Assembly (NCBI GenBank): GCA_963930775.1
Contig: OZ005689.1
Location: 24,674,058 to 24,738,057 of the forward strand
Length of the DNA: 64,000 nt
Origin: Cliona cf. orientalis
Lineage: Eukaryota > Porifera > Demospongiae > Clionaida > Clionaidae
Direction: 5' to 3'
Below are positions 23,439 to 34,959 of this stretch, piece after piece. Each line of letters starts with the position of its first letter. Position 1 is the first letter of the stretch. The translations under genes were made by a program, and so were the position numbers. Below the pieces are notes generated by a model that saw nothing but the letters and a program-made list of their open reading frames with translations, had not been told where the DNA came from and ran no database searches.

Positions 23439-24804
23439 TATTGAAGTCTATGGAAATACAATCCGAACATTCAAAATTGTCCGTTAATTAAATCGCAGGT
23501 GTCTGTCGTTGAGGAGTGTCCGTCATGCAGGGTTCCACTGTATTATCAGTGATAGCATTATCACGATGTTTTGCTTATATGCACAATTCACGCAGCCTTA
23601 CACCCAGCCGATGCCTTGAAAGCACAATCTTGGCAAATTATGGAGTCCGAGTGTCTCAGTGCCTGATTCTCAACCAGACGATCAAACAGCAGCTGTATAG
23701 ATGAGATTTTCCTGTCCCAGTAGGTAGGCATGGATCATCCACATCCTCGCCAGCTACATTTGAGCTTATTACCCTCGTCTGAACTTTACGGACACTATTC
23801 TGAAAGGACGCAATGAGATATTGCCAGAACCATGCATGCAACATAGAGGCTGGGCACGAGACTACAGATTACGGGGATAGTAGTCTCAATGTGGCTTGTA
23901 CTTGCACCATGCATTGTAGCGAGATCAAAATTGCCATCACAGATTGATGTACAGTGCTAACTCAAACAGCAACAATTGAAAAAAGGCTGTGTCTATCGTA
24001 CCGGCACCGGTACTGAAAATTTAGCACTTCGAGTACCGGCAAACTAGCCCCCCGCTACTAGCCTCACTAGCTGTCTAGCACTCAATATAATAATAATAAT
24101 AATAATAAATAATTAGTGGCTATTAGCTATAGCTAATATTAGAGCTGCAGGTACTCCAAGCACTAAATCTTGGGTACCGGTGCCAGTACAGTAGACACAG
24201 TGTTGAAAAAAGTCTCTGCAGAAACTAAAACTAGGCTATAACTAGCCATACATTGTGCCCGTGTATGAGCAAGAACTGATGAAAATGTACCTGACAATAC
24301 CTACTGTTTGCACTTGACAATGTGATGAACATTGTTTACGCTTTGCCCAACTGAGTAAATTATGTGCTAAACAAGGGAGTCCCTGCCATACGCCCCCAGA
24401 GCAGCTAGATCTCTTCATCATGCAAACAAGCTAGCTAGCATTGGTCTATACCTTGAGCTAATAACTCGAGTGCTCTATTGTTTTACACAGCCAACGTTTC
24501 CGCTACTTGCTAGTTAGTTGGCAAGGCTATGGGGAATTGTACGTACAGCACCTCTTACTTGTGTAAAACCGGCAGAGCCTATACACACTTGTAGCCCGGA
24601 AGTGAACAGCTGACTGGATTATGAATAGCAATGAGCTTCCTTTGGACCAGCAACTTCAAGGCCTATAATCTTAGTCTCAGAGCTATGCAACATCATTCAT
24701 TCCATGATGACACTCCTGCATATTGTGGCCGGGCGCCTCTGCTTTGCCCATTGCATCAGTGAAATTTATCTATAATCAGATCTGCTAAAAAGGCCTGATA
24801 ATAA

Positions 24805-25365
24805 TTGGGGCAAGCCTGAGCGAGCCCCACATAAACAGTACATCCATGTGCGAATTGTATATATATATATATAGTACGTCGGTCACCCAGGCTATAATAG
24901 CTAGCTATGGACATAAATGCGAAATAGTCTATTGCGCATTCTCATGCCTAACACTACGGGCTGTATATATGCCGCTCCAATTTAGCGAATTGCAAATTTA
25001 CCCTCGTCGCGCAGATCCAGATCGAGAAGTACAGTAAGGTTCCAAAGCAGGAGAGAGAGACAAACTCATCGTCAGCTCAACAGCGCGAGGAGCAGCTAAG
25101 AACGTGATAAAGATAGACGTGCTGCTCATTGAGCCTGTGACAATAGAGGCAGCTACGCTATAATTTTATCATGACTATTGGCATAGGCCGGGTAGATACT
25201 ACGTACGTGGAGGGAACTGTCATGCAGCTACACGGCACTATAACTGTCATTGTCTGCTTGAATCTACATGTATGTCAGTTCATGGTCCTCAGGATCCATC
25301 GTGCTATGGCTTTAAAGTCTTCAACTACTCCAGTCCGACTGAGGCTCAGCTCAGGCTCGCCCCAA
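24805..25365. mobile_element. MITE with TTGGGGC ends
   Basis: The left TTGGGGCAAGCCTGAGC and the right GCTCAGGCTCGCCCCAA are inverted repeats with one mismatch. Copy 1 of the duplication lacks this insert. A solo end of the same type lies at about 46123-46155. Confidence 0.75.
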
Positions 25366-26142
25366 ACAGGCCCTGCATGACACTAGTATTGCCTAATGCC
25401 AGCATGAAGCCTTCAAGTCAAAGGCAGGAATAATCTTGCTCACCATAATAATATTATACCTAAGCTGACAGGGCGTAATAATATTGCCTAATACCAGCAT
25501 GAAGCCTTTCAAGTCAAAGGCAGGAATACCACACATTTGCAATGTTTTCCGCCCATGTGCTACGTGAGGGGCGGGGTCACGCATAATCTTGCCCATACCC
25601 AGTGCACTACGAAACAACTTGAGCTTTATAGAACACATACCCCATCGCACATTGCATCTGCATCCACATCTGTTTGCATAGAAATGAGAGCTGCAGCAGT
25701 AGTGTGCATACATGTTTGTAGCTGACGTATACACATGGCCTGCAGTGGATGGGTCGAGTCGATAGGTGTCGCCAACAATGGGCCATAATGAAGACAAATT
25801 TTGGACAACCTGTATGGATTTGTCATATTTACTAGTCGCTCAGATGCCTAGATGTCCTGATCTGGCAATTTTGTGATGACAGGCAGACACACAGACAAAA
25901 CCAATTACTTTATCCCTTGTGCATGTGAGCTGGTAATGTGTTCCTGGTGCTGTTCACTAGCTCAGCATGTGTGGGTATCCATCTTATTTGGGGGTGGTCA
26001 TTTAGAGGTCTGCAGAGCAATACTGGGTTACTATCAAATGTGGGTGTATCCATAATATATTATTATTATTGCTACAATTTTCTGAAACCCAAGGTACATG
26101 TACAGGTGCATGGTCTGTTATGTGTTGTGCTGATTTCTACAG

Positions 26143-26616
26143 AGATTTGTGTTGGAAATTTTAACAGTTCATCCAAGTTTGTTATTCAACATATTAACGT
26201 GAGTATACGTACCATAGTGTGATTGTGACCATAATGGAGTGCTTGCATGGTGATACTGTATCTATTCATCTTCTGCAGTGATATGGAGTCAGTTGAGAGT
26301 GCTGATGCACAAAAAGTGAGTACTTGAAGAAAATATTAGCCTCGGACCTGAGCGATTAACTTTAATTATTATTGTTTTTACACAGGATGTGTGTTACGCA
26401 GGGTACATGTGTGTATACTGTGTCTGGTGATACACCAGAAAGGTCGGTGATAGACAGTGTTATCAAGGTAAGGTGACAAACGCATGTTATAAGAGTTTGT
26501 TTGTGGGGGGGGGGGGGGGGGGGGGGTATTATATTTGCAATAACGAGGTTGGGTCCTATCTCCAAGTTTAATTTCTGCAATGTTCATAGGCAGATTATTA
26601 CATGTATATCACCTGA
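26143..26616 (+). CDS. Four-exon candidate, 3' end of an unrecognised gene
   Basis: Exons 26143-26198 (RFVLEILTVHPSLLFNIL), 26279-26315 (DMESVESADAQK), 26402-26467 (GTCVYTVSGDTPERSVIDSV, then IK) and 26590-26616 (ADYYMYIT then TGA). Three donors are GTGAGT, GTGAGT and GTAAGG, and all joins keep one frame (phases 2, 0, 0). It begins 7 bp past the end of the duplicated segment. The third acceptor (TTACGCAG) is weak, and intron 3 holds a 22-G run at 26505-26526. No domain recognised. Confidence 0.4.
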
Positions 26617-27590
26617 TGATTCTGAGGGGGGGGGGGAGTCTACTTAATTATAATCAGTTGAATGAGCAAACCATGTAAGATAGAATTACGCTGAGAGCAT
26701 GTCCGGCTTTTCCTGATGGTTGAGGCATACACAAAAAGATTGAAGCTATGTATATGGAAAATGACTGTTATAAGAGTCAAATTCTGTACCAGAATATCGG
26801 ATGAGAGGCAAGATCAGCACAAATATCGTCCAATGATACTCTTTCTTTCTAGACTGAAGATCATAGCGATCACGGTCATCACCATAAAGGTTCAGCTCCT
26901 CCAAGTCAGTGGTTACACAAATTTCATGCTTGATACCAGCGACAGACAAGAAACGCAAATTGCATAAAAAAATGCAATGTTCAAGGCTGGAACAATCTTC
27001 CATCCTTTAGTAACTTATCTTAGTAGCGAGATGGAATATTAAACTCAGCCCCTTAATTTGGATCAACCTCATAATAATTATACTGAACGTTATATTCCCA
27101 CATCAGGAGTTTGGCCACACATCATGATGGCATGCAGTGATTTCATAATTTTGACGGTGCGGCATACCAGTGATACCAGTGATACCAGTGGGGTGCTGGT
27201 GGCTTCCTCTTATGTCCCCCCTCTGTCCCCCTTCTGTGCACTATAAGGACATGTCTTGGGCACAAATATAACCATAAAGTAGGAAAATTACACACTATTT
27301 ACACACTAATTACACACTAAGTAGAACACACTATAAATAATCTAATTCATGGGGGGTTTGGGAGCACTTGGGGGGATAATTTTTACATGAGCATGCATAA
27401 TGGGTCCAAACCAGAGGTTTAATTTTTGATTCACACCTTACAATTAAAGTTATGGCCCTTTGAAGTTTTCCCATATTTTTGTATGTCTCTACTATGCATC
27501 CAGCTCAACTATGTGGTGGTTTTCGGACAATTCTTTTTTCTGCTTAGTGTGTGATCTGCTTGAAAAAACAAAAAAAACACGAAATTCTCA
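26617..27590. other. No firm gene; G-tracts
   Basis: A minus-strand frame at 26746-27003 (85 codons, includes ICVTTDLEELNLYGDDRDRY) could be an exon but has no clear splice sites. G runs lie at about 26626-26636 and 27611-27618. Confidence 0.35.
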
Positions 27591-27959
27591 GTGTTGTAAG
27601 AACAGGGTTTCATTTAGGGGGGGGCGGGAGGGGTCACTCGCCCCCCCTTGGAAGCAGGCTGCCCCCCCTTGAGAGTAGCCACCATCCATCACTGTCGAAG
27701 TAAGCTCACTGATCGATCCATCATACTTGCCGTACCGTGCTGATGTGACAATAATGCGGCCACGTGTGCGCGCCCTACTTACAGCGCACCGCCGCGCACA
27801 GAAAATTAGCATTTCTAAGTGTGACGGACATACATACATACCGACGCAAAACGAGATGCGAAGCAGGATTAGTTGCCTCGCGCTAAGGCGCTCGGCAATT
27901 ATGGTAGTTGTAAGTTTTGTAAGTCTATGTAATACCTCAGAAGAGCGCTTCAAGCTATT

Positions 27960-28480
27960 CACCCACCACCATCAGCGTTGGGTGGCCTTGAACATAGTCA
28001 AACTTTCAGTTTTATGCACCCCAGCTGGGGGCCAATCTGTATCTCTTGAAGAATGTACGTATTAGATACTATGGTATTGAAGAAGTCCTGTACCAAGTTT
28101 AAGGTCCATCACAGGCGTGCAAGTATACTTTTTTCAAAAAGTTGTGTTAAAGCGAGGATCACTGCCGATACCAGCAGCCAGAAAGCTGTTTACAAACCTG
28201 CATCAGTTACATGTAAAACGACTGCATGTAACTCGTATTATAGTTGTTTCAACCAATTCTTGGCTCAAAAGCCTTTGCACCAGCATTGCTGACACGTACA
28301 TGTAGCGTTGACTTGAGTTGTCCAGCTGTTCCCATGCAAAATCCCCACAGTGTAAATGTAACTTCTGGGTGTGTGATTCACTTCCGCATGATTAAGAAAT
28401 TTGGGCCCTTCGTGCAGACTGTAATGTTTTGGTGCATTCTTGTCTTGAAATACTGTATAGCCTGAAATTTTCGCCCGGGC
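27960..28480 (-). repeat. Interspersed repeat, inverted relative to 42340-42920
   Basis: The reverse complement matches 42410-42920 at moderate identity over more than 450 bp, for example TTGAGCCAAG, TTGGTACAGGACTT, CTTCAAGAGATACAG and CCCAACGCTGATGG in the same order. Not obviously coding. Confidence 0.8.
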
Positions 28481-28511
28481 CAATTTCGTCATTACACGTA
28501 CACTCCTTTTG

Positions 28512-28880
28512 TTCAGAGTACATTTCTGTGTCTGCTCAACAGTCTAATATGCCTAGTGGTGTTGATAGGCTTTGTTGATAGGGTGTTGATAGCAGCCGAA
28601 CTGTACCAGACACTGTGTTTATAGCAGTTGAACTCTGTACTACAGACCCTCCCATTCATATATCCATGTTGATAGCAGCCTAACTCTGTACTAGAGCACC
28701 ACACATCCCTTTTGCCAGATCCTTCATCCACACATTTGGAAGAGAAAAAACCCAGGGTAGCCGCCGGGGATCGAACCCAGAGCCTTCGTCTTTATCAGTA
28801 GTGAAGAGTCCACCCTGGCAGCCATGGGCACACAGGTGCACAGGTAGTGAGGCTATCACCACCTGCAACCCGTGCACTCA
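28512..28880 (-). mobile_element. tRNA-derived SINE candidate
   Basis: On the minus strand (about 28826-28755) there is an A-box-like TGGCTGCCAGGGTGG and a perfect B-box GGTTCGATCCC, with a 5-bp T-stem (CTGGG/CCCGG) and a TTTTTT run. Downstream are three imperfect repeats of GTACAGAGTTAGGCTGCTAT type. The head-plus-tail layout suggests a Pol III retroposon. Flanking duplications were not identified. Confidence 0.55.
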
Positions 28881-29283
28881 CATCATAGTTGACGCCCAGT
28901 AAGGAGTGATATGGAGGCTTTGGCTCAACCTAGAGGCATCAGTGGAGAGAGATCTGTATGTGTGACAGAACCGGTACATTTAGGCGGTACACAATGCATT
29001 GTGTGCAAATACATTTTGTTACTTCTACTATTACTTGTACACCCCCCCCCCAACGAAAAATCCTGTGTGAAACCCTAGCCTGTTACTTTGTATGTGGTAT
29101 AGAAACTCACAAGAATTAGTCAATATATAACACTATCATTATCATCATTATACTAAGGTTACTGTTGTGTGTGATGCACGTAATCAAGTTACATTCGAGA
29201 ACAGAATATCAGAATATTATTATGAAAATTAGTTATTGCATGGGCTTTTCTCGTGCAGTGGGTTGTGTTACTTGTATCATCTG

Positions 29284-29520
29284 ATTGCGTGGGTGGTAGA
29301 TCACCACATTTCCCTCAAAAATGGCTCATATGGTTCTATTTTAGCCTCTTAACCTTCCTCCAACATTTTTAGCCTTCTCAATGACCAGAATAACCTGCTT
29401 TTATACTTCCCGCTGGTTGCCAGTTTAGGGTCAAAGGTGACAATTTCAGCTCCACCCCGTCATTTGCGCACAACCCAGCCCACGCCTACAGGGTCAAAGT
29501 TCGACACTGCAGATCAAGTA
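29284..29520 (+). repeat. Interspersed repeat, diverged copy
   Basis: Starts ATTGCGTGGGTGG and follows the order of 1768-2010 (TTTTAGCC, CATTTTTAGC, GGGTCAAAGGT, TTTCAGC) with many changes and small indels. Confidence 0.7.
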
Positions 29521-29569
29521 AGTTGTGTGTGTGTGTCTGTCTGGTAGGGTAGGATAGCCTGGCCTATGT

Positions 29570-29904
29570 CAGTGGCGGATCCAGAGGGGGATCCAGGGGT
29601 GCACAGGAACCCCCCTTTTGGCTACACCTAGCACTAAGAAGTATACTGATGATAGGTAAATGGAACCCCCCTTTCTGGCTACAGAACTAAGAAAACTGCT
29701 GCTATGGCTCACCTTAGAATGCTTTAGAAGAAATTCGTTCGAAAACAGATCGATTGGACTGGTAGAGCTGGTAGATTGTCTCAAAAACGATCGAAAGTGG
29801 GCGTGGTTTGTCCAAAAGTGGGCGTGGCTTCTAAAAATTCGCGCGCGCTTCGCGCGCAGCAGTGTATTAGAACCCCCCTTCCAGAAATCCTGGATCCACC
29901 ACTG
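29570..29904. mobile_element. MITE with CAGTGGCGGATCCAG ends
   Basis: CAGTGGCGGATCCAG on the left and CTGGATCCACCACTG on the right are inverted with one mismatch. TATGT directly flanks both sides (29565-29569, 29905-29909). The interior has GCGCGCGCTTCGCGCGC but no transposase. Confidence 0.7.
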
Positions 29905-30026
29905 TATGTGCAGCGCGAGATGGCGAGCGAGGCTATGCCCCACCTGTGTCTACACCTTAGCACGTGTTGCTGGTCTCTACTTGCAGCGAGCATTCCATAT
30001 TTTTTTTTTGCGCAGTGTCTAGAGAG

Positions 30027-30938
30027 CCGGTGTCAAGGTAAAATGGGGACCCCCTAAAATGGGGACCCCCCGTCCCCATTTTACCGGTATAATGGGGACC
30101 CGGGTCCCCATTATACCGGTAAAATGGGGACCCGGGGTCCCCAAAAACACAGTGAAAATGGAGATCCTCTCGTGAAAATGGGGACCCCACCCATCGGCGA
30201 TCAACGATCAGCGAGCGCTCGATTCTGAAGCATTACTTCAACGTTATTAGCTTCTACAATGCCATGTCAGAGCACAATAGCTATATCTATAGTATAGAGT
30301 AGACTAATAATTACATATGACATAGTGTACTGTCATTGCACAATTTATTATTGAAACTTCAGTTCCGTATACGTATGCGTAAGAAGTCTTCGTTTGTCCA
30401 CCCTTTTGTGGAACGTTAATACATGTCATTTGTCGTGGTAGATCTACCACTCTTTGCAGACATCACAGAAAATCATCCTCTGCTCCCTTCCTCTGGCATT
30501 CTGCATGCACACATGCATGCACAGTAGCTACATGTTCGTCTCGGTCTTCTTCGAATAGATCTCTTGACTCTTAGTTTATAAATTAACAGCAGGAAAGTGT
30601 CTCATCATCTGGTCGTCGCTGAATGCCTTCTCATCACCGTGACACCAATTCAGACCATGCGTGCTATACCGTAGCATACCCGAAACAATTTGAGCATTCT
30701 ACTCAAACTGAATTGCCATGCATATGTACAGCATATAGATCTAGGTCAATGCACTAAATACAAGGACCAATAGATAGTAGTATCAATTTTGTGCATAGTT
30801 GTGCTATACCGTACCTAACCCTAACCATCGTCGTTGATGTGGGGTCCCCATTTTCACGAGGGGATCCCCATTTTCCCCGGTGAAAATGGGGACGGGGGTC
30901 CCCATTTTCAGGGGGTCCCCAAAATTTTATGACACCGG
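30027..30938. mobile_element. Element with CCGGTGTC ends and GGGGACCCC arrays
   Basis: The inverted ends CCGGTGTC and GACACCGG enclose 912 bp. Each terminus carries tandem, partly palindromic copies of AAAATGGGGACCCC (30039-30187 and 30840-30922), inverted relative to each other. The middle is unremarkable and non-coding. The family is unknown to me. Confidence 0.7.
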
Positions 30939-31249
30939 TAGGACTAAGGTGAACGGCCAAGAGACAGGGTTGGGTAGCTGGCTGCTGGGAGGGGTTGTTA
31001 TTGCTTACCGTTTGGTCTCTAGCCACTGCCTTTCTTTTACCACCCAGTGTTTGCACTCCCCTTTTTGCAAGGCATTTGTCCCGAAGTATACAAGGGCTTA
31101 TAGACTCCTAAGGAGAACTTGAGGGCATGTAACTGCTATTATAGCCTGTGTACCTAGCAAAATTCAAACCAAGGATAAACAATAGTAACAAATTATATCA
31201 GGATCTTGTCTGTATGAATGGTGCTGGCCAGACAGCAAATGTTACTATA

Positions 31250-32389
31250 ATTGTGACCGTCCACAGGAAAAGGGGGGTATCAGGGATATTTTATCAAAAT
31301 TGAGTTTTTTGCACCAAGCTACCCTTTACCCTATAGGAAGTATGTTAGCATGATTTTTATAGCCAGGCATGCAGTGTAAGCTCCATTATAAGCGATGATG
31401 TAATTTCCTGTGTATATCCTGTAAAACAGGAAGTAGCCTAAAATCAATGTACATGGCTGTCAGAATGATCCAACACTCATAGATAACAAGAATACTTAAC
31501 AATAATAAACTACTGCTTGTCAGGGCAGGTCCATTTTGTATGTCCAGGCTTTTTACACTGTGCATGAGTGCTTTCTTTTTTGGGTAAGCGACTCGGTGGC
31601 CGTATTCCCCATAGGTGTGGTAGAGTCAGAACCAGTAGCTGGTGATAGTGTACGTACATGTATAATATTACTTGAAGTAGGAGCTGATGGATGTGCTGGA
31701 TTACATTTTTCAATGCTCACCTGGTGCTGAAGCACAAGTTTTTTGACAAATTTGTACGCCATGTGCGTAGTACATTGTCACCAGGGACTATACATCATCT
31801 TTCTATGTATAGTCCCTACACACTGTTCCGTTGTTCATTCATGGTCGACTGATCTAGCACAGCACGGCATACTCGAAGCTGTGCTACAATGCCAGGCAAG
31901 TTCAAATTCATCTCGAGAAAGTTGAAGGCTTTCAGCCTTCCCTAGTCAAAAGGGTAGAGCTTTTACGATCCATTCTACAGCCACAAGTGGAATTCATGAA
32001 CGTTTCCATGCTTTCAAGTTCTAGCGTATCTTCCCGACTTTTTTCTAACTCTACATCACTTGCCTCATTGAGGACTGAAGTGCTAGGACCCTTTATCAAA
32101 GGAGTAGAAGCGTAGGCAGGCTCAATAGATCGCTGAGAGAGAGTAGGAGTCGTTGGGACATGCGCTGTAGCCATCTTGGGTGAGTAGTGTCTCAGAACAA
32201 TCGAGCATAGAGCATAGAAAAACTTGTCCAAATCAGCTGCTTAAGGTTAAAGGCCAGACCATGCTCTACACAGTGATGTCATTTGTAGCCTCATGTGATG
32301 CATAGTTTGGCAGGAAAAGGAAAAAGAAGTTTAGTTGAAGTTTTTCTCAATTTTCCCTAATGCCCCCTTTTCCCGTGGACGGTCACAAT
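31250..32389 (-). mobile_element. TGTGACCG-end element with decayed ORF
   Basis: The ends ATTGTGACCGTCCAC and GTGGACGGTCACAAT are inverted repeats, continuing as GGAAAAGGGGG, and are flanked by TA. The minus strand has a 99-codon frame (31932-32231) and, in other frames, a Cys/His stretch CKKPGHTKWTCPDK (near 31515-31560) resembling a zinc knuckle. Frames are broken, so this may be the remnant of an autonomous relative of the 22782 MITE, whose first eight bases are shared. Confidence 0.65.
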
Positions 32390-32469
32390 TAGTTACAAAC
32401 CACTGTCTGATTTAAATTTTTTTGCTAGGTGGCTAATTACATGCCTCCTCCTTGGGAGTCTATCAGCCC

Positions 32470-32644
32470 TTGGTCAAGAGTATAAAGGAAGGGAAGAGAA
32501 CGTGCGCTATATAGCCTAGCGCACGTGACAAGGCTCGGCCGGCCGCGCCGCTCCGATGACTAGACTACGAAGATTGCGTTGTATGAATTCCTGGCATGTG
32601 ACTTTCCGGAACGTAGTGTTTCTTAGCTTCCTTATACCTTGACT
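32470..32644. mobile_element. Short MITE with GTCAAG-GTATAA-GGAAG ends
   Basis: GTCAAGAGTATAAAGGAAGG is inverted as CTTCCTTATACCTTGAC at 32628-32643. The inner GCGCTATATAG and CTTTCCGGAA resemble the 11713-12125 element. Confidence 0.65.
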
Positions 32645-32939
32645 GGAAATGCTACCTTGTCGTTTTCGTGAAAGATTAGACGAACTACACCTGGAAATGC
32701 TACTTTGTTGTACTCGTGATATATTAGACAAACTATATGTACACCCTAAATTGAGCATCAGCCTCACTCTCAAACTACATGCACTTAGGAGGTTACCTTG
32801 TACATACTCCATAGAGTATAGCTGTCAACCTTGATGCCTTACTCCGCCACTAAATGACCACTAGGTATAGTGCTCTCTAGTTTAGTTTCTACAGAGGTTT
32901 TTGGAGAGTCTTTCTCCAGTTGATACCGTTGATTGTGTG

Positions 32940-33260
32940 AGCACCACTGCAGTAGCTAGATCTCTTTATCGTGCAGACAGGCTAGCTGGTACATACTTTA
33001 TTGATCTGTGTGGGAGCCTGTACCTTGCACTATCATCTAAACGGAACTGAGCATAAACAGAGTGCTCCATTGTTTTGATTGACACAGCAAAACACCTGAC
33101 ACTCTTGCCTACAATGGTATTGTACGTAGTGAAACTATTGGGAATCGTACCATACAGATCAAGGCAACACTCACTTGTATACATCCGGGGTTGTGAATAG
33201 CATGGGTGATGATCGAGGAACTTCTAGGAATATAATCTGCAGTCTCAGTGCTGCATGGTA
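32940..33260 (+). repeat. Interspersed repeat related to 3940-4260 and 50216-50470
   Basis: Shares GCAGCTAGATCTCTT-type, GGGAGTCTGTACCTTG-type and GAATTGTACCATACAGATCAAGGCA-type blocks with 50220-50400 and more loosely with the two duplication copies. Non-coding. Confidence 0.7.
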
Positions 33261-33379
33261 GCCACTTGGTACCATGCTATTCCTCATAGCTTCACCACCT
33301 GACTAGCAAGAATGTCTGAGGTGTTTGCTTATAGTTATGCCTGTAGATGCAAGCTGTCACCAAAGGTACGTGGGCTGGT

Positions 33380-33620
33380 ATAACACCAAATTGCACCCAA
33401 AATACTCTTAATTCTATTTTAGCCGCTTACCCTTCGCTGAGCATTTCAACGTTTCGACGACCAGAATAGCGCTGTTTCGTATCACCCACAGGTCGCCATT
33501 TTTTAGGTTGAAGGTCGTGCTTTCAGCCCCACCCCCGCCAAATGCGCATGTGTAAGATAACTCACCCCCTCCCCTGTCCAACTGTGCATGCGCACAATGG
33601 CCTTTTTCCGTGTGAAGGAG
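33380..33620 (+). repeat. Interspersed repeat, diverged copy
   Basis: CCGCTTACCCTTCGCTGAGC, GGTCGTGCTTTCAGCCCCAC and AAATGCGCATG follow the order seen at 1829-1960. Confidence 0.8.
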
Positions 33621-34959
33621 ATCAAAGGTCAAAACTGCTGTCTTTTTTTGTGTTAGAGTGGTTCGCACCATACCATTTATGTTGGGATGTTCAGATGGAC
33701 AGGGGACGGGATGAGTTAATTCGTGTTAATTTGCTCTAGGCCTTCTAGCAATACGATATTTGCACGCGTAGCTACGCGAACCCCCATCACAGTGTGGCAT
33801 GTACTTGCCTCTGTGACTGCAATCAAGACGAAGACAGGGCCTCGATCGTTTGATTCTTTCCTTAAAGCAGAGCTAATTCCGAGCAAAGCGAGGTTTCTAC
33901 TCTGGCTCGAGAGTCATAGTAAGGCTTCTGGGTGTATATCTTACGTGCGTCTGTATTTCATCAAGAGTAGATCAGGATCTACTCTTGATTTCGTTCTTAC
34001 TCTTTTCCAAGCAAAGGTAGTCGGGCTCGAGAGTCGTTTTGTGGCTTCTGGGCATGCATATAGATTTAGCATGCTTCTATCTCTTCTCCCTGACTTAGGG
34101 CATGTCGCCTGGTGCAACGGCATCAAAAGAGGTAGGCTCCCTCAAGGCGATCATGCAAGGCCTATAAACTCGACAGTTCAGCTGGACTTTGCTAACCAAT
34201 ATTCGTGCGGCCAAAAATGATCGCGTTTTGGCTGAAAGTTGTTCGTCCCGTCGCTGACTGACGATATTATAAGATATGGCCTGCCAACTGGCCTACTCTT
34301 GGCTTCGTTGTTCCAAGATTGACGACATACTGGACCTCTTTTGGTTGCCAATGCTGCAGCATAGGCGTTGGGAAACACAAGGTATCGGGAGTTCTCCGCA
34401 AACACATGGTGGCCACTGCGCATGCTCTCAAGATCTGAGCTAGGAAGCCCTTACACTTCTAGTGCAATGCTAATATATTATGATTGCATACGCCCCTTTT
34501 CTGTGTATTACCCCGCGCACATGCGCAAAGGGTAAAGCAATCAGTTGTGTCTGTTGTCTGTCGTCTGTCGTCGTCGTCACAAAAATCGCTGGATCTAGAG
34601 TTCTAGGCGTCTGTGCATGCTGTAAGCACAATGAATCGGTAGATATTGGCGAAAAACTGGTGCCTATGTGCTTCAAAGTGCTGAAAATGGCTTGCTAGTG
34701 CTACCAATGCTTTTTCTGTTGTACATGCCTGTAGTTGACTTTGCTTAATGATGTCAGTATGTCCTAGTGTACAGCTTCATGAGGGTGTATGATTGTGTGT
34801 TACCCACCACTACTTTGCACTGTGGTAGGTATATAAAGCATAAAGCACCTGGTTGGCAGCTAGCCTATCACTTGTTGGAAATTGTAGGCTTGGGTTTTAT
34901 TAGGTCAGTATGGCTGCCGATGGGAATGCAGGCTACACCTGAGAAAGGACCAGTTCACT
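33621..34959. other. Repeat-derived frames, no firm gene
   Basis: A 165-codon plus frame at 33723-34220 crosses a perfect palindrome (ATCAAGAGTAGATC against GATCTACTCTTGAT, 33960-33989) and has no motif. 34505-34620 recurs at about 60878-60985 (GGGTAAAGCAA, AAAATCGC). Fragments near 34270-34400 could be old coding sequence but are frame-broken. Confidence 0.4.

Larger units (their letters stand above)
21792..26136 (+). repeat. Duplicated segment, copy 2
   Basis: Matches 1767-5086. Extra sequence comprises the MITE at 22782-23438, the element at 24805-25365, a local repeat of GCCAGCATGAAGCC (25397 and 25494), and an AT-rich (ATA)n patch near 24083. These additions explain why it is about 1 kb longer than copy 1. 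Confidence 0.9.

Noticed and set aside
33723..34220. 165-codon plus-strand frame
   Set aside because: Crosses an internal perfect palindrome and repeat-like sequence, has no motif and no splice or start support.
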